A DNA stretch of 64,000 nucleotides from Aphidius gifuensis (taxonomy: Eukaryota; Arthropoda; Insecta; Hymenoptera; Braconidae), in the NCBI RefSeq assembly GCF_014905175.1, contig NC_057791.1, positions 9,868,492 to 9,932,491 on the forward strand, read 5' to 3'. The position numbers were made by a program, and so were the translations under genes. Numbering within the stretch: position 1 is the first letter of the stretch; each line of letters starts with the position of its first letter. The notes beneath the pieces were generated by a model. That model was not told where the DNA came from. It saw only the letters and a list, made by a program, of their open reading frames with translations, and searched no databases. This document shows, piece by piece, positions 44,286 through 55,234 of this stretch.

Positions 44286-44343
44286 TATTGAAAAAATAAA
44301 ATACTGAACGATTTCGAATACGGCGCTAGTAAAACGAATACAC

Positions 44344-44486
44344 TAGAGTGGGTATAAGCAGAGTGACACCACCGAGCTTCTATTAGTCCGACATTTTGTG
44401 CTCGCCGTATGGAGTGGGTATAAAAAGTTTCCGTCACTTCCGAGGTAAAAATCATCTATGGCGTCACTCTGCTTATACCCTCTCTA
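44344..44486. mobile_element. hAT-type MITE, 143 bp, TIR TAGAGTGGGTATAAGCAGAG
   Basis: TAGAGTGGGTATAAGCAG at the left pairs with CTGCTTATACCCTCTCTA at the right (one mismatch). Flanking octamers are GAATACAC (44336-44343) and GAATGCAC (44487-44494), 7 of 8 matching. No ORF. A 30-bp relative lies at 48296-48325. Confidence 0.9.
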
Positions 44487-44641
44487 GAATGCACAAAGCC
44501 ACATGTTTTTTTTTCTTTTTCCATCAAGTTCAATGAGTATTTTTTTGCATTGATATATATACAATTAATTATAGTTGAATTAATTCATTGATTAATTTTA
44601 ATTTTTGAGTTTGAATTATTTTTTTAATTTTCAATTAATAT

Positions 44642-44827
44642 TTATTTCAACTTTCCCATAAAATGTAAGCTAAATGTCAATGACTTGTTGATGTAACATC
44701 TGGAAAATCTAAATGTCGTATTTTTATCATCATCGTCATCATCATCTTGATTTTGAGGGCAGTTGAATGTTGAGTTTGGAAATAGTTTTAAATGAATACT
44801 GCCATTAAAGTCTTGATTTTCTTCCAA
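44642..44827 (-). CDS. Small ORF family, copy 2
   Basis: Sixty-one codons beginning MEENQDFNGSIHLKLFPNST, passing through an eight-residue Asp-rich run and ending SLTFSLHFMGKLK. The match to the plus-strand ORF at 34844-35027 covers the whole length and the stop. Differences are mostly single conservative replacements. An upstream peptide in another frame (ETFTSSELKSALST, at about 44960) is also shared. Both copies sit beside the same foldback arm, so the ORF is part of that repeat element. No known domain. Confidence 0.45.
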   Translation of the reverse strand: MEENQDFNGSIHLKLFPNSTFNCPQNQDDDDDDDKNTTFRFSRCYINKSLTFSLHFMGKLK

Positions 44828-45004
44828 ATAGTATGAGTGAATCGGTTGTTACAATGTAGCTTAAACGATTTGGCAAATCAGCATTATGTATAGCATTAGC
44901 ATTCAATGATTTTCTGTTATTAACTGATGATGTTGATAATGCACTTTTTAATTCACTTGATGTAAATGTTTCATTATTGTTTTTTTTTTATAACTTTTTT
45001 TTCC

Positions 45005-45190
45005 CAATTTGAATATCATATTTATATATTATATATATTGAACCAGGTGGGGTCAAGTTTGAAATTTTGTCAACAGTTAAGATTTATTTATATGCATTAA
45101 AAATATATTTAATTCTTGACTTTTTCTTGGTACCTGATTTCGAATACTTGACGCTTCTCTTTGTAAAAAAAACTAGGTTTTTTTTTTGTT
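45005..45190. mobile_element. One-arm copy of the 35.4-kb foldback
   Basis: ATATTGAACCAGGTGGGGTC, GAAATTTTGTCAACAGTTAAG and GATTTCGAATACTTGACGC match the 35403-35830 arms. Confidence 0.8.
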
Positions 45191-45199
45191 GTGATCTGT

Positions 45200-46733
45200 T
45201 ACAAATTTAGTTCATAAAAATAAAAAAGAAAAACATATGAGAAATGCAAAATTAAATTCAAGAGTTAAATGTTATGAATATCATTATAGAAATATAAATG
45301 AAAAAACTATTGATAATAATAATTTCAAAAAAATTATAATAACTATGATGGAAACAAAAGAAATGAAGAAAAAATTCCCTAAAACGTTCCTAAATGCATT
45401 TGATGTATCGTCAAATTCTCGTTTTTTTTTGCAATTTTTTCTTTTTTTTCTTTTTGTCACACTCTTATTATTTATTTAAATATTAGACACTTTTTATTTT
45501 GTTTTATTTTATTAATTTTATTCCATTTATTTTATTTTATATAATGTTGATTTATTTTATTTTTATTTTTGAGATATTTGTCCTATGAGCGTTAGGAACA
45601 CTATGGTAAATGAAATCGAATTCCATTTAATTATTGAAATCTATTTATTCTTATTTTTGTTATTTTTATTTCATTATTTTATATTTTCCCTCTATATTTT
45701 ATTTTTAATTTTTCTTTTGACACCAATGTTACGATTTACTTGATATTGTTATAATAATAGCTTCACAAAGTAGCTAACCTCTAAGTGGTTCGTGTACTGA
45801 ATTTAATAGCAAAAGTTTTCTCAGGATCATATTCATCATTTTTGAATTTTATATAATCAAATTTTTTTATGCAGTTGACATCCATGTCAGCTGTACAAGT
45901 ACTCTTATATTTTCCTTCTGTCCTTTCGACCAATGCGAATAATTTTTTCGGCATTCTATTTGAAAAACCAACAAAATGTTATTTCATTTCATTTTATTTA
46001 TTATTATCTTAATGAGTGGTTTTGTATCTTTTGAAATGTTGATTTTGCGTATATGTGAAACATATACAAACGTAACTTATTTAACATTGTTTATCATGAA
46101 TTAATTTTTTTTTTGGTTAATTTTCAAAAAATTATATTTTATTTGTATATATTAGAATAAAAAAATTTAATAATGAACAAAGAACAAAACATCTTTCAAG
46201 CAGTTCAGTTGTCACACAAAAAGCAACCTGCCTTTTTAATATCATTTGTCATGCATTAAATTTTTTTCAAAATTATTCTCTGAAACATGACTTTGTAAAT
46301 ATTGAAATAAAATAAAAATTAATAATAAACAACGAATAAGACAATTTTTAAGCAGTATAGTTGTTACACAAAGGGAAATTTAACTTTTTCAAGATCAATA
46401 AATAAAATTATTAAAAATATATAATGTATCAATTGTGTCACTAAATAATTCATTAAAGTGATATGATACCATAATTTATAATTAAGAGCTCTGAAATTCA
46501 GTGCCTTCCTCTGCTATGGAACTATTGAAAAAAGACTCCAAAAAAACGATCGCAATTGTTCAAACTTTATCAATTATTCAATTGATTAACTAAAACAACT
46601 TAGATTGGAATCAACAAATTGCTTGGAGAAATTTATACCAACTATTTAGTTAAAAATACGTGTTGAATATTTCATTCGTGGTTTTTCCATTTTATAAGTG
46701 AAATTTTTTTATTTTTTTTAGAACAATTGCTGA
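45200..46733. other. No gene supported
   Basis: T-rich and A-rich sequence. An 80-aa ORF at 45237-45479 starts with a basic, Asn/Lys-rich stretch (MRNAKLNSRVKCYEYHYRNI) and ends in poly-Phe; it has no recognisable domain. 45725-45960 is of mixed composition without a frame. Confidence 0.4.
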
Positions 46734-46943
46734 TTATAAGAAAACTAATTGTTTAAAAAATATCGAGTAGAGCCTCGGTTGTAGATTTTGACATGACAAA
46801 TTCATTGAAGCCAACAAAAAAAAGTTGTCACCGGCATTTTGAAAATATATTTCCTCTATATTCAAATAACTTATAACTGAATTTATCGATTCACACAAAG
46901 CAATAGTTTCATGAGCTGATCGTATAACAGAGTACATGTACAA
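46734..46943 (-). CDS. Unrecognised 69-aa ORF
   Basis: The frame reads MYMYSVIRSAHETIALCESI … SYLNIEEIYFQNAGDNFFLL and is open some codons upstream of the Met (LLTLSLSVAHFLLL). Codons are balanced and free of simple repeats, unlike most ORFs here. There is no family match I can name; it could be a remnant of a retroelement gene. Confidence 0.25.
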   Translation of the reverse strand: MYMYSVIRSAHETIALCESINSVISYLNIEEIYFQNAGDNFFLLASMNLSCQNLQPRLYSIFFKQLVFL

Positions 46944-46984
46944 CAGTAAGAAATGAGCAACTGAGAGACTTAAAGTTAAAAGGA

Positions 46985-48160
46985 AAATTTTTCCTATAAA
47001 TGTTACTCATAAAATATTATCGGAACGGGTAAAATTTACAATTCCTATGGGTAAATTCAACACTTTTTTGAGGTAACATTTACTCGTTGATCAAGAAAAA
47101 AATTAGGCTGGCGGATAATGAATTAATCAGGTAAAGGTTACACACAAGAAATGTAACTAAATGTTAATTTCTTAGCTTCATCTTTTCCTTAACTACTGCT
47201 TTTCCTTAGACATTTTTATTTTCTGAAAATAAATCACATGTATTTTATTAAATAAATAAATAAAAATACCAAGGACAGGCAGTATCTAAGAAAAAGATGA
47301 AGCTTAGGGATTAATGTAGCTGGAAAAATTATATCGTAAGCAACATTAATTCCTTAGCTACATCTTTTCCTTAGCTACTGCTTTTCCTTGGACATTTTTA
47401 TTTAAAAAAAAATAAATAACAAGTATTTAATTATCAAATGTATAAGAAGGCCAAGGACAAGCAATAGCTAAGGAAAAGATGAAGCCAAAGAATTGGTGGG
47501 ATCAAAAAAATTATGTAGTAAGCAACATTACTTCCTTAGCTACATCTTTTCCTAAGCTACTGCTTTTTCTTGGACATATTTGTTCTTTTTAAATAAATTA
47601 CACGTATTTTATTGATTAAATAAATAAAAATACCAAGGACAGGCAGTTGCTAAGGGGAAGATGAAGCTAAGGAATTAATGTAGCCAAAAAAATTATGTGG
47701 TGAGCAAAATTATTTCCTAAGCCAAATGTGTAAGAAAATGATACTCAACAAATTGTATTTTCATCTTTATTAACTACTTTGCCATTTGCCACAATTCCTT
47801 TCATTGACAATAATAAAAATCTTATACGTAAGCTCTTAGCATAAAGTTAATTCAAATAGAATAAAATTTTTCTTGAGCCAATTTGCGTTCGTGGTTAAGT
47901 TGGTTAAAGCCTAGTTTTCGTATTAGGTAGAATTAGGTAGCAGTTAGAGTATAGGGGATCGATACCAGATCGTTGCCAGAACTCCGAAAAAAAAAAACTA
48001 AAATATCATGTTCTACTGACCATAATGCACAGCTTCAATGTAATAACATTTTTTTTTGGTAAATTTTACCCGTTACCTCTAGGTGTCCTTGGTTTGTTCA
48101 TTAAAAAGGTAAAATCTACTTTTTTTTTTTGTAAATTTTACCTTTTATTTTTCTCCGTGA
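46985..48160. mobile_element. Composite repeat: GGTAAA ends, palindromic array, tRNA-like module
   Basis: GGGTAAAATTTAC at about 47027 faces inverted GTAAATTTTACCC at 48058, with GAGGTAACATTTAC / GTTACCTC blocks just inside. Between are the AGCAGTAGCTAAGG palindromic array (47160-47720) and a tRNA-like module (47892-47966). The same parts in reverse order occur across about 32.7-34.3 kb, so the components travel together. Confidence 0.6.
47892..47966 (+). other. tRNA-like Pol III module
   Basis: A box TGGTTAAGTTGG (47892-47903) and B box GGATCGATACC (47956-47966), 52 bp apart; paralogue of the minus-strand module at 32934-32860. A-rich sequence follows. Likely SINE-type. Confidence 0.6.
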
Positions 48161-48225
48161 AGTGGTGACTCACTTATACAATGTAAACATGAACTGCACG
48201 CCTAAATACATACATTAGTATTATA

Positions 48226-48412
48226 CGTAATGAGTAGCGTAGTGGTTGTGCAGTTCAATCGAGTGCCATATGCAGCGCTTGAAACAAAAACGAGATAGAG
48301 TGGGTATATGCTTATACCCACTCTAAAACGAGAGAGAAGCCTCGAGGGAAAGCTGAGAGGGACGCAGATGGCATGGGAAAACTACTCCATTGCGCCACGA
48401 GTCACGTAGTTT
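48226..48412 (-). repeat. Interspersed repeat copy 2 (filled site)
   Basis: Inverted match to 46-232, interrupted by a 30-bp hAT-type insertion at 48296-48325. Confidence 0.85.
48296..48325. mobile_element. 30-bp minimal hAT-type MITE
   Basis: TAGAGTGGGTATA, a four-base centre (TGCT), then the inverted terminus TATACCCACTCTA. The octamer AAACGAGA flanks it on both sides (48288-48295, 48326-48333). The paralogous repeat at 46-232 has the octamer once (as TCTCGTTT, 131-138) and no insertion. The TIR is that of the 143-bp MITE at 44344-44486. Confidence 0.9.
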
Positions 48413-48806
48413 ACTATAAACAAGTGTGTTACGAATGAGGCAAAATACGTAATTAGTGCAAAAAATTATTTCTGAACTCTGAAGGCCAATTACATAGCAT
48501 GTGCGAAGATGCGTATTTGGAAAATATCGAAACTGTTCAGTGGTGTGCATTTTAGCCGAATTCGTAACACTGTTGATGTATATGATGCATTCTAAGTGAA
48601 CTGTTGGAGCATTTTCTCCGATCTCTTGGATTTTTTGCATTTATTTTTTTTAAAGATTACTCGACGAAAAATAAAGCCTGAATCTCTTTCGAAATTTCCC
48701 ATTTACTTCTTAATTAAAAATTTTTCAGTTAAAAGAACAAAAGATAGATTTTGATTTGAGCTGTGTAATGTTCCAAACATTAATGTTGGTATGTAGCTCA
48801 GAAAAA

Positions 48807-49487
48807 TAGTGATGCCACGGTAGATGAGAGATTTCGAAACGAGACGAGACAGAGGTGACGAGAGACGATAAAATTCGAGACAAGAGACGAAATTTCTCTC
48901 GTCACGAGAGACAAGACGAGACGAGACACCGATGTCGATATGCGAGAGAAAAGTCGAGAGTTAAAAACTTAGTACGTGTTTTTATTTTTTTTATTTTTAT
49001 ATATTTTTAATCTACTTATGATAACATTTCTAACCCGTTTTAAATTACTTGTTTTTAATTAGATTTTTTTTGGTTCAGTTATTTTGCTTTATACACTTTC
49101 GGAATTTCGTTTAATCTATTATAATAAATTTTTGATTTTTTTCATCAATGTCGATTATAATATTATTTATATTGCTTTTTGTTTTTCTGTAGTACAGTAT
49201 ATAACATATATTGATTCTCCATATTATATTTGTTTTTCGCAGAAAAATTACCGAAATAACTAAATAATCTAAGCATAAATAATTCGTATTAAAAAATAAA
49301 ACAAAACATTTATTATAAAATTATAAAATCAAAGTAATGAATCTACTATTTTCATTGTAAATAAAACTACTAAAAAAATAAATTGTTGAGCGAGAGAAGT
49401 AGAGACGAAATGAGAGATAACTGACGAGAGACGAGATGAGACAAGAGAAAGCTGAATCTCGTCTCCTCTCGTCTCGTGGCTTCACGA
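48807..49487. mobile_element. hAT-type MITE, sister copy of 23.93 kb, opposite orientation
   Basis: TAGTGATGCCAC at the left and a degraded GGCTTCACGA at the right, 681 bp. The interior matches the reverse complement of 23931-24612, including the GAGACGAG blocks and the GAATTTCGT-type flanks. Flanking octamers CAGAAAAA and CAAGAAAA agree only partly. Confidence 0.85.
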
Positions 49488-49489
49488 CA

Positions 49490-50565
49490 AGAAAAGTTGA
49501 AATGAATAAAATTTCTTCTTTATTTTATTAATACGTAATAAAGGCCTAGGTCTCGTTTAAGGAATCTTGATTGCTCTTCCATGCAATGTATATCTTCTCT
49601 TCTTTAGGTAAATTTATCAATTTTTTATTTAATATTTTTTCATAAAATTTATTGCTATCAGGACACATATCTTTTTATACCAACATCAATGTTTTACTAT
49701 ACTTTCGGCTATTCCACCCTCTATTACTGTCGACAGAATCTTTTTAAGAAAGTCACATAAAGTTTTTACGATATTCTAGCCTCTGGAGTAAGATAAGATG
49801 AAGGTTCAAAAGTACCGAGAGACAAAGTCCCTTGCGACATGAGATTGTAAAAGACTGATCGATACAAACGAATAAGGTGATGGAGGTAAAGAAGATAATC
49901 TCATGTATCATTTTGATAGAAAGACATATAAATTTGTTTGTCTTGTCAGCTAAATCAAAGTGAAAGCTTCACTCCAGTAGTTACTATCCATAACTGTATA
50001 GTAGATTCTAAAAAGTACTAACATAACGACGTACTAGTCATATTGTCAATTTAAAAAAAAACGGGGTCATGTAAAAAATGAAAAAAAAAATTTATCGTCC
50101 AATAAATATGTGTTTTTAAGATCATTATTGTCAAAAAAAATCATATGCAAAATCTTGTTGAGACGTAAATTTGATGCTGTTTCTCATTTAATTGAATGCC
50201 CTTAATTTGCCCTTAATAATAATATCTCTTAAAACTAAGAAACATCTTGTTATTGTAGTAATTTGAATCTTCGGAGAACAACTATGCATGTATAAAGAGA
50301 ACATACTAGTTACTAGTTAGTGTCTGTTTGATATAATATCATTAACTATCAAATAATTTTAGATATGATGCGTTCTTCATATCGATAATTGATATAATCG
50401 TTGAAATGAATTGTAAAAATAAAAATCTAAAAAATTAAGTTTTTTTTTTTTTTTTCAATTTATAATAATATTTAATAGTAAGTTATAGACCAAGCATAAT
50501 GTTTAACTATAAATAGTTATCCTTTTTATATAGTCTAACAATGTGACCACTGGCCAGGATTGAAT
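49490..50565. other. No gene seen
   Basis: AT-rich sequence with no repeat matched within the window and no convincing ORF. Confidence 0.5.
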
Positions 50566-50750
50566 CTAAAGTAGAGACTCGATTGCAGAAGCAACCATCT
50601 CTGTATCACGCAGATAATATTTTAGAATTTTTCAGAGGCTCATTGTCTCTGATTGAGAGGCAGCCTCTGACCTATCTCTAATTTGGCCACTTTAAAGACA
50701 GTGTTTAGAGGCTGCAGAGTTTTCAGAGACAAAATTTCATCTCGCAAAGC
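50566..50750. repeat. AGAGACT-rich repeat, inverted relative to 54.9 kb
   Basis: AGAGACTCGATTGCAGAAGC, GAGGCTGCAGAGTTTTCAG and AGACAAAATTTCATCTCG; the last block is the inverse of CGAGATGAAATTTTGTCTCT at 54917. Confidence 0.7.
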
Positions 50751-51294
50751 TACATATTATAAGCCACATTAGTTACATGAATGAAAAATATTGTCATAGA
50801 TATGAAAATATAATGAAATCACCCGACAAACAGTTTTCCACAATCACACAAAATTTTCATTTTTTTTACTATAATACCATAGCAATTTTTGCTGTGTCTT
50901 ACAGTAAGCCGGGAACATGTGAGCTTCATATTGAAAATTGAGATAGACTATAGCAGTGTTAATTGAAGATCACCGTCTATGCGTTCTATAATATCTTCAT
51001 ATGGTCAAACGCAAAATTTACTATGTTTTTATAAACTCTTAAAAAATATTATAAAGAAAGTTTTTTCTTTTAAAGTATAACTTATCAAAATTTTTAGGGG
51101 CATGTCTTAAATATACTGCCTATGCTTTCACATAGATAGTTTTTGCGTTGCCAAACCCAAATAACACTGATACTAGACGCCATATTAATATTTGGTCATG
51201 AATGTATGTGTGTATATACTGTATGTCAGCTGAGTAAAAGCTAAACATAGATGCTAAATATTTTTGATCAGAATAATAACCTTAGTATTTACTG
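50751..51294. other. No gene seen
   Basis: AT-rich with mixed composition near 50890-51200; no ORF. Confidence 0.5.
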
Positions 51295-51830
51295 TAAAAA
51301 AAAAATTCTATAATTGATAACAAAACTTATTGAAAATAGAATTTTCCTTCTCGGAAATTTTTAGTTTTGGAAGAAGAGAAAAAGTTCTTGTTATAAATGG
51401 AAAACTTCTTGTTAAATGACAAAAAAATTCTTAAAACATGACAGATTTAGATTTGAAATAAAACTAAATTAGTTTTGAAAAAACAAAAATTATTCTTGTA
51501 ATGGCAAAAAAACTTCTTGAAATAAATGCAAAAAAAGTTTTCGAATATAGACACATACTTCTTGAAAAAAATTTTTTTAATCTCACTTCAAGAACAACAG
51601 TTCTAAATTTTAGAACAGGAGTTCTTGGAAATAATCCAGTTATGTCTTAAACTGAAAACAAAAAGATTTCTATCAAGTTAAAATTAGATTTAATTCAAGA
51701 AGTAAAATACTACTGATTTAAATGAAAAAAAAATAATTTATTAAACATTACTTTTGTTTATTAACAGAAGTACATTGCAACTTTACCTTGTGAACAATGT
51801 TTTTTTTTCCTAAATCAATAACCTATGAGG

Positions 51831-51900
51831 GGATTCGAAACCTTGACCCACGAAAACCACGATATCTTAAACCTAACGACTTTACCACCGAGGAACGAGC
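51831..51900 (-). other. tRNA-like module in the left arm
   Basis: Minus-strand B box GGTTTCGAATCC (51842-51831) and an A-box-like CCTCGGTGGTAAAG about 45 bp upstream; the mirror of the right-arm module. Confidence 0.5.
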
Positions 51901-52298
51901 GCATTTACGTGCGCATTACTGTTCTCATGAAGCATGACATTTACAAAGAAAGATTAATCATATTCGAATTTAAAAACTTGAAGTATAATAATAAATACTT
52001 ACGAAAAAATAAAAAACTAAATCAAAAAAAATTTAATAGAAAACTAATCTTTGGTCAGTACTTATTTTTTATACTATCATTATATTATTAATAATAGGTA
52101 ATACAAACATCGGAAGAGAATATTTTATTATGTCTTATAAGATGTCTTATGATACATGTAAAAAAAAAAATAAGCAAAACATTTTTCTTTTGACTTGTTA
52201 ACAAAATTAACCTCAATGGGAATATGACTTATTTTTTCTATTTAAATGTCGTGCTTCATGACAACAGAAATTTGCGTCCCGTCACGTTCATGCGCTCG

Positions 52299-52362
52299 TG
52301 GCTCGGTGGGAAAGTCGTTAGGTTTAAGATATCGTGGTTTGCGTCGGTGAGGGCTCAAATCC
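52299..52362 (+). other. tRNA-like module in the right arm
   Basis: A box TGGCTCGGTGGG (52299-52310) and B-box-like GGCTCAAATCC (52352-52362), 41 bp apart. The sequence between (AAAGTCGTTAGGTTTAAGAT) reads like a tRNA anticodon arm region, but an intact cloverleaf is not evident. Confidence 0.5.
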
Positions 52363-52869
52363 CCTCAAAGGTTATTAATTTAAGAAAAAAAACATTGTTC
52401 ACAAAGTGAAGTTGCAATTGTACTTCTGTTAATTAACAGAAGTAATGTTTAATGAATAATTTTTTTTTTTATTTAAATCAGTAGTAATTTACTCCTTGAA
52501 TTAAATCTAATTTTGACTTGATAGAAATCTTTTTGTTCTCAGTTTAAGACACAACTTGATTATTTCCAAGAACTCTTATTCTAAAATTTAGAACTGTTGT
52601 TCTTGAAGTGAGAACAAAAAGATTTTTTCCAAGAAGTATGCGCCTATATTCAAGACCATTTTGGATTATTCCCAAGAAGCCTTATTCTAAAATTCAGAAC
52701 TCTTGTTCTTGAAGTGAAAACAAAAAGATTTTTTTTAAGAAGTATGCGTCTAAATTCAAGACTTTTTTAGCATTTATTTCAATTGTCTTTACAAGAATAA
52801 TTTTTGTTTTTTCAAAACTAAAAATTTCCTAGAACAAAAGTTCTATCCGGTAGAAATTTTTTAATTAGA

Positions 52870-54913
52870 GTTCAAAATGAGAAGAAATGTGATTAAAAAA
52901 TTCAATCTGTGACACAATGTCTTTCTCACTTCAAAAAGTGTTAAAATCAACATTTCAAAAAGTGTCAACTCATTTTAACATCCAAAAAATGTTAAATTTT
53001 ATATATTTTTTTTTTTACTGTGCAGTCAATCGATTTCTCAAATAATATCATTTATTTACCATGTAGTATTGATTTTTACAAAGCTTTTACTCGTTTCTCT
53101 TTCTCTTTTCCTTCTTCTCTTTTTTTCAATTAAGAGATTCAACGGATTTGAATGAAAGATAGAACTGTAGTATTTTCGAAAACAAAAAAGTTAATCATAG
53201 AAAAGATTTCCATTTAATATGTTGGTGCAATGATTTCAATGATTTCGATTGCATCAGCACTAAAGCGATATTACTATTTAGACAAGATGTTGCTCCATAT
53301 TGTCGTTTGACTGATATGTCTTTTCTACACTTTTTTTTTAACCCGTATCATTGTCTTGACTCGTCCATTTAAAATACTCTGCATTCAACGCTGCTCGACT
53401 AATATTGTTCACGACTTTTTTAGACGAGAGTTACCGGTACATGACACATGTTGCCCAGCAAAGAATAATCACAGGATCAACTGCTGTTGTCACGATCACA
53501 ATTTTTTCAAGTTGTTATGTATTGCCGAAAATTTATTCCATGACCATTCGAATGATAAAAAATTTTTTCCTCCATTTTTTGGAACGAAAAAAAAATTCAT
53601 AGTTGTCATAAGTTAATTTTTTTTAAGCTCAAATATTCAGGATATCAATAATTTTAAGCTCTTATATTCATGAAAAATGATCAATTCAAATCGAATTAAT
53701 TAATTGATTCAAGGAAATTAAATTGATTCATTTTAGGTAAATTCAATTTGATTCAATTAGCTTTTACCCATAAAAAAAAAATGTTATGGAAATTTTTTCG
53801 TGTTTTTTGCTACTAGAGTCATCCCGAATCCAAGCTTATTGAAAAATTAAGTGTATGTGCAATTGAAACATTGTTGGTTTGTTTTCTTTACTAGTCTTTT
53901 TTGCCTTCCGTAAATGGCAACGGGGTCCACCTAACCAGCCATAGAAGAAATATCTATTAAAGTTAATTTCAACGCGTCTGTTGTCGTGGTAACCAGCCGC
54001 TGGCGTGCAGCTTCTCTTTCTCTAATTTCCCACTTTATGCTGTTCGTACTATCTACTGAAAGAGGTATTATAAAACATACATAAACGTGTATGTATTTGC
54101 AACCAGATCATCACTTTTTTTCTCTTTCTCACCTTCCTTTTTTCTCGAAATTTCATTTTCCTTCTCGCTCGATTCCTATTAGTTTCGTTTAACTTGGTAG
54201 AAAGGGAAATAAAACAACCCTCTATAATAGCAAGGGCGGTGCCTACACTCAGCTTTAATAGCCCTACTTCATACCCTTACATTTCACCATTCCTCTGTCT
54301 CTTCTTTTTTTTCCACCTCTTCGCTTCATCTCTCTGTTTCTCTACCTTTTTTTTAAGCACTCTCAGTCATAATAGAGACTCTGCCAGGCTGCTTACCACT
54401 AAAACTCGTTCGCTCCATATATAGTTTGCTATCGAACGCTTTCACAACCACGTTCTCTCATCATCATGATATTACCACTGACGTCACTTCTTCTGCACAT
54501 TAGGATCTGTGGTTTGTCATCACCACTAACAACCCGTGGCACCTACTATTTGTTTCTACGATGCTTTTTACTTTCTTCTAGCCTACCATTTGCTTACATT
54601 TTTCAATTAGCCAGTTGTCACACAGCATATAAGAAACAAAACAAATAGTATTATACTAGTAGTATTATAAAAGTAGCACTTATTAGTGCTATACTCGTAT
54701 TATTTATATCATTATATGATTACAATATTGTTTAATCGTAGTTTAACGAATACACTAAAGGTAATTCAATGTAGAAATATCAGTCCAAGTTAGTTAGCAG
54801 CCATAAAAAGTACCACAGTAGCTTAGTAATATCTACCAGTAGATAAGTGACTAGACATGGAAGTTGTAATTTTACTGGAGTAAAAATACGCCAACAGTTT
54901 GACGATGATTGCT
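52870..54913. other. No gene supported; GC-richer near 53.9-54.6 kb
   Basis: 53340-53560 and 53920-54650 have more mixed composition (CAACGGGGTCCACCTAACC, GTCGTGGTAACCAGCCGCTG) than their flanks and could be conserved noncoding or UTR sequence. The ORFs here (53356-53616, 54194-54424, 54466-54648) show no domain. Confidence 0.4.
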
Positions 54914-55234
54914 GCCCGAGATGAAATTTTGTCTCTGAAAACAGCCTCTAATAGTCTCTTTAAGCCTGTAACTGTCTCCAACTAGACTCTCTGTCTCTCT
55001 CTGACTCTGCGAACTCCGAAATGGCCTCTGCTTAATCTCTGTAGACTCTACTAAAAATTTTTTCAGAGACAGTCAATGTGTGCAAAATTCTAGAACAGAG
55101 AGAGATGTCTCTGCAATCTCTGAAAAATTTCTAATCTGTCTCTGAAAGTCTCTACGATTTTTAACTTTGAAAATAATTAATTTTTTTTCAAAGTTTAAAA
55201 ATTACAGAGACTCGTAGAGGCAAATTTCTCGGGC
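54914..55234. mobile_element. MITE-like element, GCCCGAGA ends, AGAGACT-rich
   Basis: GCCCGAGATGAAATTTTGTC at 54914 pairs with …CAAATTTCTCGGGC at 55234. The body is dense in GTCTCT/AGAGAC phrases. A one-sided copy is at 50566-50750. No target duplication found. Confidence 0.65.

Larger units (their letters stand above)
51300..52865. mobile_element. Foldback element, about 650-bp arms, tRNA-like module in each arm
   Basis: Left arm 51300-51955 and right arm about 52235-52865 are inverted copies (GGAAATTTTTAGTTTTGG against AAAACTAAAAATTTCC; TCTAAATTTTAGAACAGGAG against TTCTAAAATTTAGAACTG; CGTCATGTTTTGC-type centre). The spacer 51956-52234 is unique and A-rich. Each arm holds CTTAAACCTAACGACTTT with A- and B-box-like flanks. 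The 88-aa ORF at 51825-52091 spans arm and spacer and is incidental. Confidence 0.85.
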
